Positions 1 to 9,955 of a DNA stretch of 64,000 nucleotides are shown in pieces. The stretch lies in contig NC_092120.1 in assembly GCF_045679555.1 (NCBI RefSeq), forward strand, positions 7,601,574 to 7,665,573, read 5' to 3'. A model generated the notes under the pieces. The model searched no databases. It was not told the DNA's origin and was given only the letters and a program-made list of their open reading frames with translations. The number at the start of each line of letters is the position of its first letter. Positions within the stretch are counted from its first letter, which is position 1. Origin of the DNA: Salvelinus alpinus. Taxonomy: Eukaryota; Chordata; Actinopteri; Salmoniformes; Salmonidae. A program made the position numbers and the translations under genes.

Positions 1-43
1 TAGCTAGCGAGCCAGCCAGCTAACGTTAGCTAGCCAACAAAAC

Positions 44-228
44 TTCAAAACTAGCTATCATACTGTAATTCCACTGATTTCAAAACTAGCTATCATACTG
101 TAATTCCACTGATTTCAAAACTAGCTATCATACTGTAATTCCACTGATTTCAAAACTAGCTATCATACTGTAATTCCACTGATTTCAAAACTAGCTATCA
201 TACTGTAATTCTTCTGATTTCAAAACTC
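44..228. repeat. 35-bp tandem repeat, five units
   Basis: Five near-identical units start at 44, 79, 114, 149 and 184, followed by a partial unit at 219. Each begins TTCAAAACTAGC and contains TACTGTAATTC. The fifth unit differs (TTCTGAT instead of CCACTGAT at its end). Bases 1-43 are a TAGC-rich low-complexity lead-in. No coding signal. The unit is unrelated to the other 35-bp satellite at the right end of the window. Confidence 0.95.
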
Positions 229-635
229 GGTCCTCCAGAAAGTGGAGAGCAACACTTATGCAGTTCTACTACGCAATATATTTAGAAAAAAAGCTGAATT
301 AGACGGGATTACCTACACATACTGACCAGCTCAAATAGACAGAAACGTCTACATGGCAGACCAATCCGAACTCATCTCTCGGCATGTCCAGCCCACTCAT
401 TATCTCAGCCAATCATGGCTAGCGGGAAGGTTGCTGGCTTTTTTTGTGGTAAACCAACTAGGCTCGTAATTAAACAATTGTATTCCTATTTACAGATGGC
501 ATACAAGTTTGTTATTACGGCACATGAAAGTTCACATGTTTAAGAAGGCATTTCTGCCCAAAAAAGCATATTGATTAAAAAACTAAGCTTACGTTCAAAT
601 GGCTCTACTGTGAAGTAGTGACGCGTGACATACGC
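229..635. other. Noncoding stretch, nothing recognised
   Basis: No coding frame, RNA gene or repeat structure that I can support was seen between the 35-bp repeat and the LINE fragment. Confidence 0.5.
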
Positions 636-1690
636 CTAGTTTCCTGAAGCAGTCACAAATCTGTGTACACGACCAAATGTTTTGATTAGGTCTAGGTCTA
701 AAACTGGATTGGTGCACATTAAGAAGAGAGTTAGAAGTAAAAAAGTGATTTGCTGTGAGTTGGTCAGGGATTCTAAAACTTTGGAAAGGCAGGATAATTT
801 GGAAATTGAACGGTAGTTACCTAAGTCAGAAGGATCTCCTCCTGTATGTAGGGGGAGAACATGTGCCACTTTCCAGATCTTAGGGAAAACACCAGAAACA
901 ATCGTCAAGTAAAAAATATAGGTCAAGGGTTCTGCAATAAGTGGGGCAGAGAGCTGCAGTAAGAAGCATTGGTGGAAAAAGTACTCCAAAAGTCATACTT
1001 GAGTAAAAGTAAAGATACCTTAATAGAAAATGACTCAAGTAATAGTGAAAGTTACCCAGTAAAATATTACTTGAGTAAAAGTCTAAAAGTATTTTGTTTG
1101 AAATATATGTAAGTATCAAAAGTAAATGTAATTGCTCAAATATTCTTAAGTATCAAAAGTTTAAATAATTTCTTATTCCTTATATCAAGCCAAACAGACA
1201 GCACAATTTTCTTGTTAAAAAAAAAACGTATGGATAGCCAAGGGCACGCTCCAACACAACACATCATTTACAATTAAAGCATTTGTCTTTAGTGATCAGA
1301 GGCAATGGGGATGACCTGGAATGTTCTCTTGATAAGTGTGTGAATTGGACCATTTTCCTGTGCTGCTACGCATTCAAAATGTAACGAGTACTTTTGGGTG
1401 TCAGGGAAAATGTATGGAGTAAAAAGTACATTCTTTTCTTCAGGAATAAGGTGAAGTCAAAGTAAAATATATATAAAAAAATAAATATATATATATATAA
1501 ATAGTAAAGTACATATAATCAAAAAAATACTTAAGTAGTACTTTAAAATATTTTTACTTAAGTACTTTACACCACTGGTAAGAAGAGATCAAGTGAATCA
1601 GCCCCTATGGATTTCTTTTAACATCAAACTTTGGCAAAGCACTTAATACATCATAGACATCAAATGCTGAAATGAAAATAAAGTATGTGA
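636..1690 (-). pseudogene. LINE reverse-transcriptase fragment, split by a hAT element
   Basis: On the minus strand, 636-958 encodes a stretch typical of the start of the reverse-transcriptase domain of jockey/L2/Rex-type non-LTR retrotransposons: an APLIAEPLTYIF block, then FPKIWKVAHVLPLH, GGDPSDLGNYR and ISKLSCLSKVLESL. The homologous upstream part lies at about 1586-1690 (YDVLSAL, then GADSLDL in a neighbouring frame), where a stop and a frameshift separate the blocks. The catalytic YxDD region and the endonuclease are absent, so this is a short dead copy. The 967-1577 element interrupts it. The ORF start near 989 lies inside the inserted element and is not the real beginning. The exact LINE clade is uncertain and the outer limit past 1690 is not resolved. 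Confidence 0.8.
967..1577. mobile_element. Non-autonomous hAT-type element with 8-bp target duplication
   Basis: The 611-bp element begins CATTGGTGGAAAAAGTACT and ends AGTACTTTACACCACTG, giving imperfect terminal inverted repeats. It is flanked by identical 8-bp sequences GTAAGAAG at 959-966 and 1578-1585, the target-site length of hAT transposons. The interior is AT-rich, has many AGTAAAAGTA-like motifs and no transposase frame. It sits inside the minus-strand LINE fragment. Removing the element and one copy of the duplication puts the LINE blocks DLF and LLQLSAP in one frame, which independently confirms the boundaries. Confidence 0.9.
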
Positions 1691-3129
1691 GTCTTTTAGA
1701 GCATCACTGTTCTGAAGTGACTAAAGGACTCCCTCCAGTGGAATGACATTACTTTTTTGAAACAAAACACAAATTAAAATGTTGTCTGGTATGGGACCAG
1801 AAGCTGTCAACCTGCTGGGGCAACGAGAGGGTCGAGTTTTGTTTCAAAGATTTGACCTCTTTCCAGAAGTTATCTGGATTACCACCACTCTCAGATACAC
1901 AATTCAAGAAATATGTTGATTTTGCTTTTCTAACCAGAGATAGACATCTATTTATGAAATATCTGAAGGACTGCCAATCAGAAGTAGAATCAGTCAGTCT
2001 AGCCTTTAGCCCAAGCTACATTTTAGCCAGAGATACATTTATTTCCTGTCATTTCTCAGACAATTCATGCGTAAACTAAGGATTAGATATTTTACCCTGT
2101 GAGTGACATGTTAGTGTATCAAGTGCTTAATTTGTAAATCGGGAGGTACTGGAACAAAAAGGGGGGGAGAGTGGGGCTAGAGAATTAACGGAGAGGCAAC
2201 TCAAATGCAATTTGGTCAATTAAGCACTGAGTGTGTCATTGACATAGTGTGATTCTGTAAGAAAATTCATTTGATTTATATAGCCTTTTTCCAGATACAT
2301 AGTAAGTGGGAAATTCACCTCATCCAAGTAAGATGTTGTGAGTGATTGTTTGCATGGTGTCGTAACGTTGGTTGTCTATTCAATAATGTGAAGACTGTTA
2401 TATTATCAAATCAATTCTCTGTGTAATTATCATTACGTGATTAAACTAATCATGGAAACATTAATTCACTAGGAAGTCGGAGCACCACGGAAAAACGCTG
2501 TTTCAAGAGTTTCTATTTCCCAAATTTAACTCTCTTCAGATATTTTCATATCTTATCGATTACAGTCACTTATTAATGTATTATTACCTAATCAGTCATA
2601 TTCTGAATGTCGCAAACCCTTGGATATCTGCACAAACCCTAGCATAAATTATGAATCAGCGATATACAAATTGGCTTAATTATTTATTTACTAACTAAAT
2701 CACACAGAATTACATAAACACACACACAATAGGTCATACATTGGTTACTAACATGATACAAAGAAAAAGTACCTAGGGGACGAAACCGATGTGACGACTG
2801 GTAGACAAAGGAAAGGGGTGGGGACAGCTCAAGAGCCGGGAAAGGCAGAGTACATACAGTTAATAACCACGCTCATGGAAATGCTAACCCTTTTCCACAT
2901 GAACAGCCGCTCATTCGAAAATAAATAGCAATTTACATATTTACGAGTGTATGACTTTGTTGTCCCTCTCTGTGATCTCCGGTCCGTCTGTATGATAAAG
3001 TCGACAGAAAGTCTCTGGTAGCGTTCCCCAGAAGTCACAAGGTCTTTTGTGCCAATGGTCGTTTGACCAGGAAATGTTCTCCAGAATGGATCTTTCAGAG
3101 TACCATTCGGTCGCTCGATCGGTTGCGTT
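1691..3129. other. Noncoding stretch, nothing recognised
   Basis: AT-rich DNA with short open frames only; the 75-codon plus-strand frame at 1852-2079 shows no motif. An interrupted CA-rich tract lies near 2710-2730. No gene or RNA is supported. Confidence 0.5.
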
Positions 3130-3420
3130 TACCAGACTAAAGTAAACAGCTGCAGGCTGAATAATTGGTCTTTAGTTTGTAGATTTCTTAACCATTTCAG
3201 TGTGGGGATGATCTCCACGTTCTCTGTTCTTGTCCTTTGGTAGAGTTGTAGTTTAAACCATTTTGCAACATCCGGCTCACGCCTTAGTCTGCTTGGTCTA
3301 TACAGTGGTAGATTTCTCAACCATTTGTAACGTATTCAACTGGCGCTGCACGTAACTGGTCTTTATTTAAATTGTCAACCATTTCAACATCTAGCTACCG
3401 CTCCATGCTCTCTGGTCTAA
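3130..3420. repeat. Degenerate tandem repeat of about 58-67 bp
   Basis: The motif AACCATTT recurs at about 3190, 3257, 3319 and 3377, each time in a similar context (TAGATTTCTTAACC, TAGTTTAAACC, TAGATTTCTCAACC, AATTGTCAACC), with TGGTCT or TGGTC-like words between. Spacings are 67, 62 and 58 bp. It looks like a diverged internal repeat, possibly inside an unrecognised older element covering about 2640-3800. 3421-3831 holds nothing else that I can name. Confidence 0.55.
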
Positions 3421-3831
3421 TTAATATTTTGTCGGAAGTGGGTTTTATACTGGAGTAGAAAAGAGGGGCGTTCCATGACGCCGTGTAATGTCTGTGCTCA
3501 AGGGAGCTGGCCACTGACTTGGTTAAGACGTCATATGACAAACAATTATCTAATTTATAAGGCTTACATCACATTACATCTTCTCACAAATAGTTTCATA
3601 TTTAATCATATACGTTCCCCCACATTTGGATGTGACCCTGACAACTGGGAAATATATACATTAAAACATACAGTTATGTTGTCCTACCTTCTTTAGTTAC
3701 ATCACAAATTATTAACACATTCGACGGGATAGTTCTTTGGTTTCCCACCGACCACTCAACTGTCCGGATTTACAGAAATACTATTTCATCATTCAATCTG
3801 TTGATGTTATTAAAGTTTGGCCAAGTCTCTC

Positions 3832-4166
3832 TGTCACGCCCTGACCTTAGAGCCTTTTTATTTCTCTATTTGGTTAGGTCAGGGTGTGATTTGGGTGGGC
3901 ATTCTAGTTCTTCTATTTCTTTGTTGGCCGGGTATGGTTCCCAATCAGAGGCAGCTGTCTATCATTGTCTCTGATTGGGGATCATACTTAGGCAGCCTTG
4001 TTTCCCACCTTAGTTTGTGGGATCTTGTTTTTGTTAGTTGCTGTGTTAGCACTACAATACTTTACGTGTCGTTTATCTATCTTGTTTTTTTGGTGTTCAT
4101 TTAATAAATTCAAAATGTACACCTACCACGCTGCACCTTGGTATAATTCCAACAACGGACGTAACA
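3832..4166 (+). mobile_element. Solo LTR
   Basis: The 335-bp segment starts TGTCACGCCCTGACC and ends GGACGTAACA, so it has TG...CA termini. It contains a polyadenylation signal AATAAA near its 3' end (about 4103-4108). CTCTC occurs directly before (3827-3831) and directly after (4167-4171), consistent with a 5-bp target duplication, though the flank is CT-rich so chance is possible. No internal retroelement sequence is attached, hence a solo LTR from LTR-LTR recombination. I recognise this sequence as an abundant dispersed salmonid repeat but not its formal family name. The 95-codon frame 3817-4104 is a by-product. Confidence 0.75.
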
Positions 4167-6267
4167 CTCTCTCTGTGTCCCACAGTCACATATTCCAATC
4201 TCAATACTACAGAGCCCAGAAGCAGAGTACTTACAACCGCCATAAAGAGGACCACTCCACCTCTCCCTCTCTGCATGAGAGAGGGCACTGTAGAGCGGAC
4301 CCACTGTAACCTGATCCTTCAGGTCTTCACAGGAGAGTCATGACAATGGTCTGTCTAAAGTTGTTCCTCACCCAGTTTAATTAGGCAGTTTGAGAAGAGA
4401 TGCAGAATGGTGAGAAGGGAAGAGAAAAACATAAAATTTAAATAATGTAAAATCCTAATTTTACTTATACAGGAAAATAAAGTAAGGCATGTGATATATC
4501 AGAAATTGTGTAATTTAATTAGTGTCGATTGACTGCATTGTTTGAATGGAATGTTGGCATATTAGTAGTTAATTAGAAAAATTATTGGAATTATTTCTCT
4601 AAAACTGGCTGGCTAGCTAGCTAATAAACATACAGTGCAGATAAATCATTATTTTACACAATATCTTATCACAGCACTGCCAAATCATGGTTGACCAACT
4701 CCCTGACCAAAATGGCTGACTTTTATCCCATCATAAGAAGGTTCATGTCCATTCTAGTATTATAATTCCTTGTTCTATGTTTGACACATTGGTTAAACTA
4801 ACAGCATGTGTGATGTTTGTGATCATATGACAGATTACCCCAGCAGTCCGATGCATTACTGATGTCTCATTCTTTATCCCTGTTCCATAGACTGATGTAC
4901 CCAGTTTTAATCTTCAGAATTGTTCCCATTTAGGGATTTACAGTGTTCTCTGTAATCTGTGAGATGTTAGCAAGCAGCAGAGAGCAAATGGCATCCTGAC
5001 AATAGATGCATTCAGAGTGGTTACTGTGCTGTTCTTAAATGATGCAGACAATCATCAATATGGATGTCCCTAGATGACGCAAGCCAGCCGATGCTCTTTG
5101 CTAACCTACACCCAACGTATAAAAATATCTATTTGCCTGAATTAGGCTGCATTACACTTAAAACTAAATTGTTTCCCAATCACAGCTCGACTGACTGGCC
5201 CCTTACTGAAATGTTTTTTTATCACTGTGGTAATTTGGGGTATTTCTTTTGAAGTAAGCTAATCCAATAGCCTGGAATCCAAACGGGTTGCTCTACAGTA
5301 CATTTCACTGTTGTTTGAAGTGAAACAATGGAGAGCACAGCACAGTGTTCAGTCTGGTTCAGCCAGGCTAAAAATCCAAACCGATTTTCCTCACAGTGTA
5401 AAGCTGTATTGTACACTCCTTCAGTTTGCATGCGTCTTCTTTTCTATTGGCCCCTTCTTCTTTACACACGGTGAGATTTTAAACTCACCATGAAAAAGCT
5501 ATTATTTTGGTCCAGTTCACTGCCATTCATTGCTTATGTTGATGTTTGAGAGAGCAGAATACTGTATGTCCGAGATCATGGAATACAGGGACCCCTGGAG
5601 GTATTCAGATATATTGCAACCCTCCCTCTTCACTTCAGCACCTTGCACGGAAATCATCAAGCAACTCAAAACATCAGAACAGATCAGGGAAATGTAATGT
5701 GAACCAGAGTGAGTGAGTCATGAGTGAGTCATGAGTGAGTCAGTGAATGAGAGCGAGACAAACGAGTCACACAAACTTAATTATCCCCTTTAGGAGTTTC
5801 CAGCATCCAGATGACATCCCCTGAGGATTCCAGTGTCAATCCCCTCTGAGCCCTGCTCTTTCCCCTGGGGAGCCAACATGGCTGCTGCGTGACGGAGGCT
5901 CTACCTCAGTGAAGCCATTCGAGCTGCGACTGGGACACCAGTGTTGCAATGCCATGGAGAGTTAATCTCCAAAGACAACATCAGCATTCAATTGGCTCTG
6001 GAGAATGGTGTTCTCCTGTTGGTAGCTGCTCAGCTGGCTACGAACTCCAACGCAGAGAGGAAGAAATGACATTGGCAATGTGTTAGGCTAGGCCACTGTA
6101 TGTGTTGAATGTACTAAGACATGTATCCATTTGAATCTCCTATATTTGTTATTAATAGCATGCTATTGTTGAATACTTTCTCTATTCAGTCTTATTAAGG
6201 ACCTATCCTCACAATAGTGTTTTTTTTTCTATATCAAATAATGTTATTTTAAGAAGTTATAAGGCAT
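4167..6267. other. Noncoding stretch with minor simple repeats
   Basis: No gene is supported. A short run of GAGTGAGTCAT-type repeats lies near 5710-5750. Remaining open frames are short and without motifs. Confidence 0.5.
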
Positions 6268-6345
6268 AGAAAGATTTTACACAATGTGACATTTTGGAGA
6301 GGTTTTAGAAAGATGTTACACAATGTGACATTTTGGAGAGGTTTG
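6268..6345. repeat. 39-bp direct tandem duplication
   Basis: Two copies start at 6268 and 6307 (AGAAAGATTTTACACAATG and AGAAAGATGTTACACAATG, then the same GTGACATTTTGGAGAGG). The second copy differs by one base. A run of C follows at about 6346-6358. Confidence 0.9.
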
Positions 6346-6357
6346 ACCCCCCCCCCC

Positions 6358-6385
6358 CACCTAACTATACTACTATAGTTAGGTG
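6358..6385. repeat. Perfect 12-bp inverted repeat with 4-nt loop
   Basis: CACCTAACTATA at 6358-6369, loop CTAC, and its exact reverse complement TATAGTTAGGTG at 6374-6385. It follows a poly-C tract. No run of T follows, and nothing indicates a terminator in a eukaryotic setting. Function unknown. Confidence 0.85.
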
Positions 6386-7437
6386 AGCCAAGGCTAAGCA
6401 GGGCCACAAGAGTTGTCTATACAACCTACATTTAATGATTAGAAGAACCTCAACCTTCCAATAGAACCAGTTCAGCAGAACAGGCAGTATTTATTACAGC
6501 TTCAATAGTTTTACAGGGCTATTGGATGATTGTTTTTGCGTAAAAAAAGAAGCACTTTATGTATCTATTCCAGATTCTTATGACTTCTTGAAATGGGGGG
6601 ACTATTGCTACGCTCACGTGCTAACCGGAAATAGGAAAATGTCCGACTTGCGAACTGGTTGTAGTTATACATGTCCTTTAGCAAGTCAAACATTTCGGAG
6701 TTTCCTCGTTCCGACTAACACGTAAACGCGCCAATGGTCCCCCCATTTGAAGAAGTAATACGAATTTTGACAAATTCACTTATAGGGAATTGGCCTGTTA
6801 TGAATAGGGCTGTATTGAAATGTTTCTTATAGATAAATATCAAAAACATATGCATAACCATGGCAGCAATTGAAAGGGAACAGTTTGGAGATAATGCGAA
6901 AATTATTAGACCAAAGGTAAGTACATAACAGTTCACCTGACCCAAGACTGAATCCAAACATAACACTGTTGATTTTATGTGCATTTAACATTTACTGTAC
7001 TTTTTGCCGCATTTGTTCATAACGAAATCTGAAAATAATCTGGATACATTCACTAACCTCATAAAACTATTCCAAGAGAAAATGTGAGGAAGGTGCAACA
7101 TAAGACAAAAAAATGACAAGGGTTTGAGTGAGAGGACTAACTGGTGACTAGTGGCCACACACCTCTCCAAAGCGTGCACATTTCCTAAGCATTTCACTGC
7201 ACTTTTATGACTCAAAGAAGAGTCATCAACTATAAGGTACCCTCCTAGCTGTGCCGATGAGGAACTAGAGCAAGCACACTTGTAGGTGTTTCATTTGGAA
7301 CTCAATCCTGCGTCCCCGCCATCACACAATTAGGCTAGCCCACTGTTGTTGTTTACGCAATCAAAAACGGCCCATTATAAATCGCAATCTAGGTCAGGTG
7401 GGCATGGTTTGAAAGCTGTTATTGCCAACATGACTAG
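6386..7437. other. Noncoding stretch sharing a dispersed motif with 13.7 kb
   Basis: Bases about 6653-6670 carry AACTGGTTGTAGTTATAC, which occurs in inverted orientation at about 13684-13701. About 6696-6712 (GGAGTTTCCTCGTTCCGAC) resembles 13719-13737 in direct orientation. This indicates a dispersed repeat family with rearranged arms. No gene is supported. Confidence 0.45.
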
Positions 7438-7610
7438 TGTTAGCTATAATATTGTTATAATGCCTTCATTATTAAAGCAGACGTGGTTGTAACACTTTGC
7501 TGCACCCCACAGATGAACCAGTTCTGCCTGTGCCAGATACTAACCTTACTCCCACACACACACAGAGAGAGATGGCTGACACAAACCATTTATGAGCACT
7601 GATAAGGCAG

Positions 7611-7648
7611 GGGGGCGCTCTGACCTCAGGGGGGCGCTCTGACCTCAG
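7611..7648 (+). promoter_or_regulatory. Duplicated U3 motif, candidate enhancer
   Basis: GGGCGCTCTGACCTCAGG occurs twice with a 19-bp period. Direct repeats in U3 upstream of a TATA box are commonly retroviral enhancers. The same pair is in the 3' LTR at about 12389-12426. TGACCTCA resembles a nuclear-receptor half site; that role is inferred only. Confidence 0.5.
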
Positions 7649-7906
7649 GCGCCAGTTGCTGGTGTCTGCTTCAACATCTTGTCAATACAAGAGACAACCC
7701 AGACCGGCATGGCACTCAACGAGCATGCGCATGCATATACACACACACACACACACAAACCCCTGTTTCAGGCGGGAGTTCCAAGGACAAAGAACACTAC
7801 TGAGAACCAATGGAACATTGATATCAGCCTGAAGGGGACCGCCCTCCACTCACAGCGACCAGTCAGGAGAGCAGAACTACTAGAATCTAACTACGTCATT
7901 TCACTG

Positions 7907-7913
7907 TATAAAA
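7907..7913 (+). promoter_or_regulatory. TATA box of the LTR promoter
   Basis: TATAAAA at 7907-7913 is placed about 100 bp upstream of the ATTAAA signal (8009-8014), as expected for a retroviral U3/R arrangement. Transcription would start near 7935-7940, at the GAGTCGGGGCTC stretch. The start is inferred from spacing, not shown. Confidence 0.65.
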
Positions 7914-8008
7914 TGTATTGCACAATATGAGTCGGGGCTCCTCCTGCTAGCTCCCTCTGAGCTAAATGGACGAGCCCGTGCACGTGTTGTCAGATATCTT
8001 TGCAACTT

Positions 8009-8014
8009 ATTAAA
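8009..8014 (+). terminator. Polyadenylation signal variant ATTAAA in the LTR
   Basis: ATTAAA lies in the presumed R region; the equivalent in the 3' LTR (about 12785-12790) would serve as the active signal. AATAAA is absent here. GT-rich sequence follows only weakly. Confidence 0.5.
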
Positions 8015-8100
8015 CTGCCTTAAATATCATACCTTATCCACCTGGTCTAGCGTCTCAACTTGGTCTCTCTCTTCTAGTAAATATCATCTGATCTTTAACA

Positions 8101-8118
8101 TGGTAGCAGAGGACGGTT
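8101..8118 (+). other. Primer binding site for initiator-Met tRNA
   Basis: TGGTAGCAGAGGACGGTT starts at the base after the 5' LTR. The complement of the 3' end of eukaryotic initiator methionine tRNA is TGGTAGCAGAGGATGGTT, so 17 of 18 positions match (position 14 differs). This primes minus-strand DNA synthesis. Direct abutment to the LTR with no spacer is notable. Confidence 0.85.
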
Positions 8119-8260
8119 TTCTAAGAACCTGAATTCGGTCCATAGGAGGATGATGAGAAGAGAGAGAGAAGTTGGAGACAAATCCAGAGAGACGGGTGAC
8201 CTGAAAAGGAGCTGCCGGGGATTCATCTCACCTCAGGAATCTGATCTAAAAGTCGACTAA

Positions 8261-8274
8261 ACAAAAGGTAAGCA
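8261..8274 (+). promoter_or_regulatory. Candidate retroviral major splice donor
   Basis: ACAAAAG|GTAAGCA, with GT at 8268-8269, is a strong vertebrate 5' splice site about 150 bp after the primer site, where retroviruses keep the donor for spliced env RNA. It is followed by about 1.7 kb without recognisable coding sequence (8270-9955), then env. Splicing is inferred. Confidence 0.55.
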
Positions 8275-9955
8275 GAGCCGGTTAAATCAAAAATCTGCAT
8301 ATTGTAATATAGAGATAACCAAATTTAAGATCAGTGACTGAGTGTGAGTATGAATTTCCGTTAAATTTATTATATAAGTTGCATACTGAGGCATTGATGC
8401 AAAGATATTTGTCATATAGTCTAAGAATGAAAAGAGATGAAATGAGTAATGAGAAATGATTGACCACCGTAGAAGCGGGCCTAGTTGCTAGAACTAGAAG
8501 GATCCTGCACGGTTGAAGTGTCTGTTCAAGTTGTATCAGTGTCCGGGACTAGAAGTTAGTGTAAGTTGAAGATGTAAGTTGTTGGCAACCTCGTACACGC
8601 CTCGGACACCCTTCTAGGTAGCATCGGAATTAAACTGAGCTTGATCATTCGGGAGCTCGTGCTGAATTGGCAAATCCGGGTAAGGTTAATAACTATTTTT
8701 TAACTGGTCGCCGCTCGGTACCTAAGTCCAAGCCTGAGCTTTAATGTGGTGAGGACTTAATCCTCTTGGCCATGTTTTAAATTCTTGTGACAGGTATAAC
8801 TATGTAATTATGTTTTGTTTGTAGTAAACGTTTGGGTTAAGGGGATTTACATGTTCCCAGAGACAAGGTATCTTAAAGGGGCACACTCATATATGGAATA
8901 TTCAGAGTTTTATTTTCTGAGTTTTAATTAGACAAGGAAATTTTTAATTTTTAAAGATAAGGGGTTCTTTAATAGGTCTAGACATGGTATGGAACACGAA
9001 TGTAAGGGGGTGTTGTAACCTTTGACCTGCATCATGGCTGTCTCTTGAAGTCTGATCAGCTTCGGGGGAGGGCCATGTAGATAATGCATTTGTGGTCATT
9101 TGGTATACTGGTTTTGAGGTAAATTAATATGTAAGGACTCTAGAAATTGCCACCATAGACATGTTTTTCTAAAAATCCATGAGTTTAGATGAAGCCAAAC
9201 AGTGAGACATTTAGTTAAAATTTGGAAACAAAACAGTTGTTACAGACAGATAAGGGAAAGGGCAGACAGACAGGCCCTCCCTACACTGCTGAGACCTTGA
9301 AGGTTTGAGAGCAGAGAGGGGAGTTTCGGAAGGGGCGCCAGGACATGGATAACAGAATGGGTAGATAACAGTTACTGAATGGAGACATGAAAGGGGCGCT
9401 CCTACAATGATAATGTAGAACATAAGAATATTTTACTATTCTTACCTAAGTCATTATTTAGAATAGGTAAGGTTGTTACCTGGCTAGAGCCAGGTATCAA
9501 GAGGGGGATGGGTACATTGTGGTCTAGGATAGGATGGGGCCTATTGGATAATAAACTAATTATAAAAAAATAAATAATAATAATAAAAAAATAAATAATA
9601 ATAATAATTAAAAAATAAATAATAATAATAATTATAGCTAACAAATAGGTATAGAAGTTAAATATATAATCAGATAAAACAAATGAGAAACTGGTGGTTA
9701 ACCGAACCTGTATGTCCAGGATTTTATGCGTTACAGATGAATTAAAGGAGAAGGTGATTCACTTGACCTGGGGGCATATCGCACTTGGAGGGTGAGACAC
9801 ACTGGCACTGCCGAATGATCACAGAGTTAGGGAGAAGAACTGTTGCTAATAAAGCTCAGGGGTCAACTCCTTAATGAAGAATTCCCTGACCCCGACCTGT
9901 CATCACTGTGAACGTTCATAGAAGTGAAAGTGTTGCTTGATCTCTGGCTGATGAT
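8275..9955. other. Retroviral internal region without recognisable gag or pol
   Basis: I scanned this leader-like stretch for gag, protease, reverse-transcriptase and integrase motifs and saw none. It is AT-rich with many stops in all frames. A simple AAT/AATA tract occupies about 9560-9640 and explains the isoleucine/tyrosine-rich minus-strand frame there. It may be intron-like leader remaining after a large deletion, or coding sequence decayed past recognition. Confidence 0.6.
9560..9640. repeat. AAT/AATA microsatellite inside the retrovirus
   Basis: Interrupted AATAATAAT and AAAAAATAAAT runs. They lie inside the leader region of the provirus and have no coding meaning. Confidence 0.9.

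Larger units (their letters stand above)
7438..8100 (+). mobile_element. 5' LTR of the endogenous retrovirus
   Basis: 663 bp, beginning TGTTAGC and ending TTTAACA. By eye it matches the 3' LTR throughout except for one CA more in the CA tract near 7739-7756. U3 holds a 19-bp direct repeat (7611-7648), a CRE-like TACGTCA near 7892 and a TATA box. R/U5 holds ATTAAA near 8009. The 83-codon frame 7679-7930 is an LTR by-product. Confidence 0.95.

Noticed and set aside
3817..4104. 95-codon hydrophobic frame
   Set aside because: It lies in the solo LTR, has no homology that I recognise and begins outside the LTR boundary.
9402..9644. Isoleucine/phenylalanine-rich 80-codon minus frame resembling a membrane peptide
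   Set aside because: The hydrophobic part is a direct translation of the AAT/AATA microsatellite inside the provirus.
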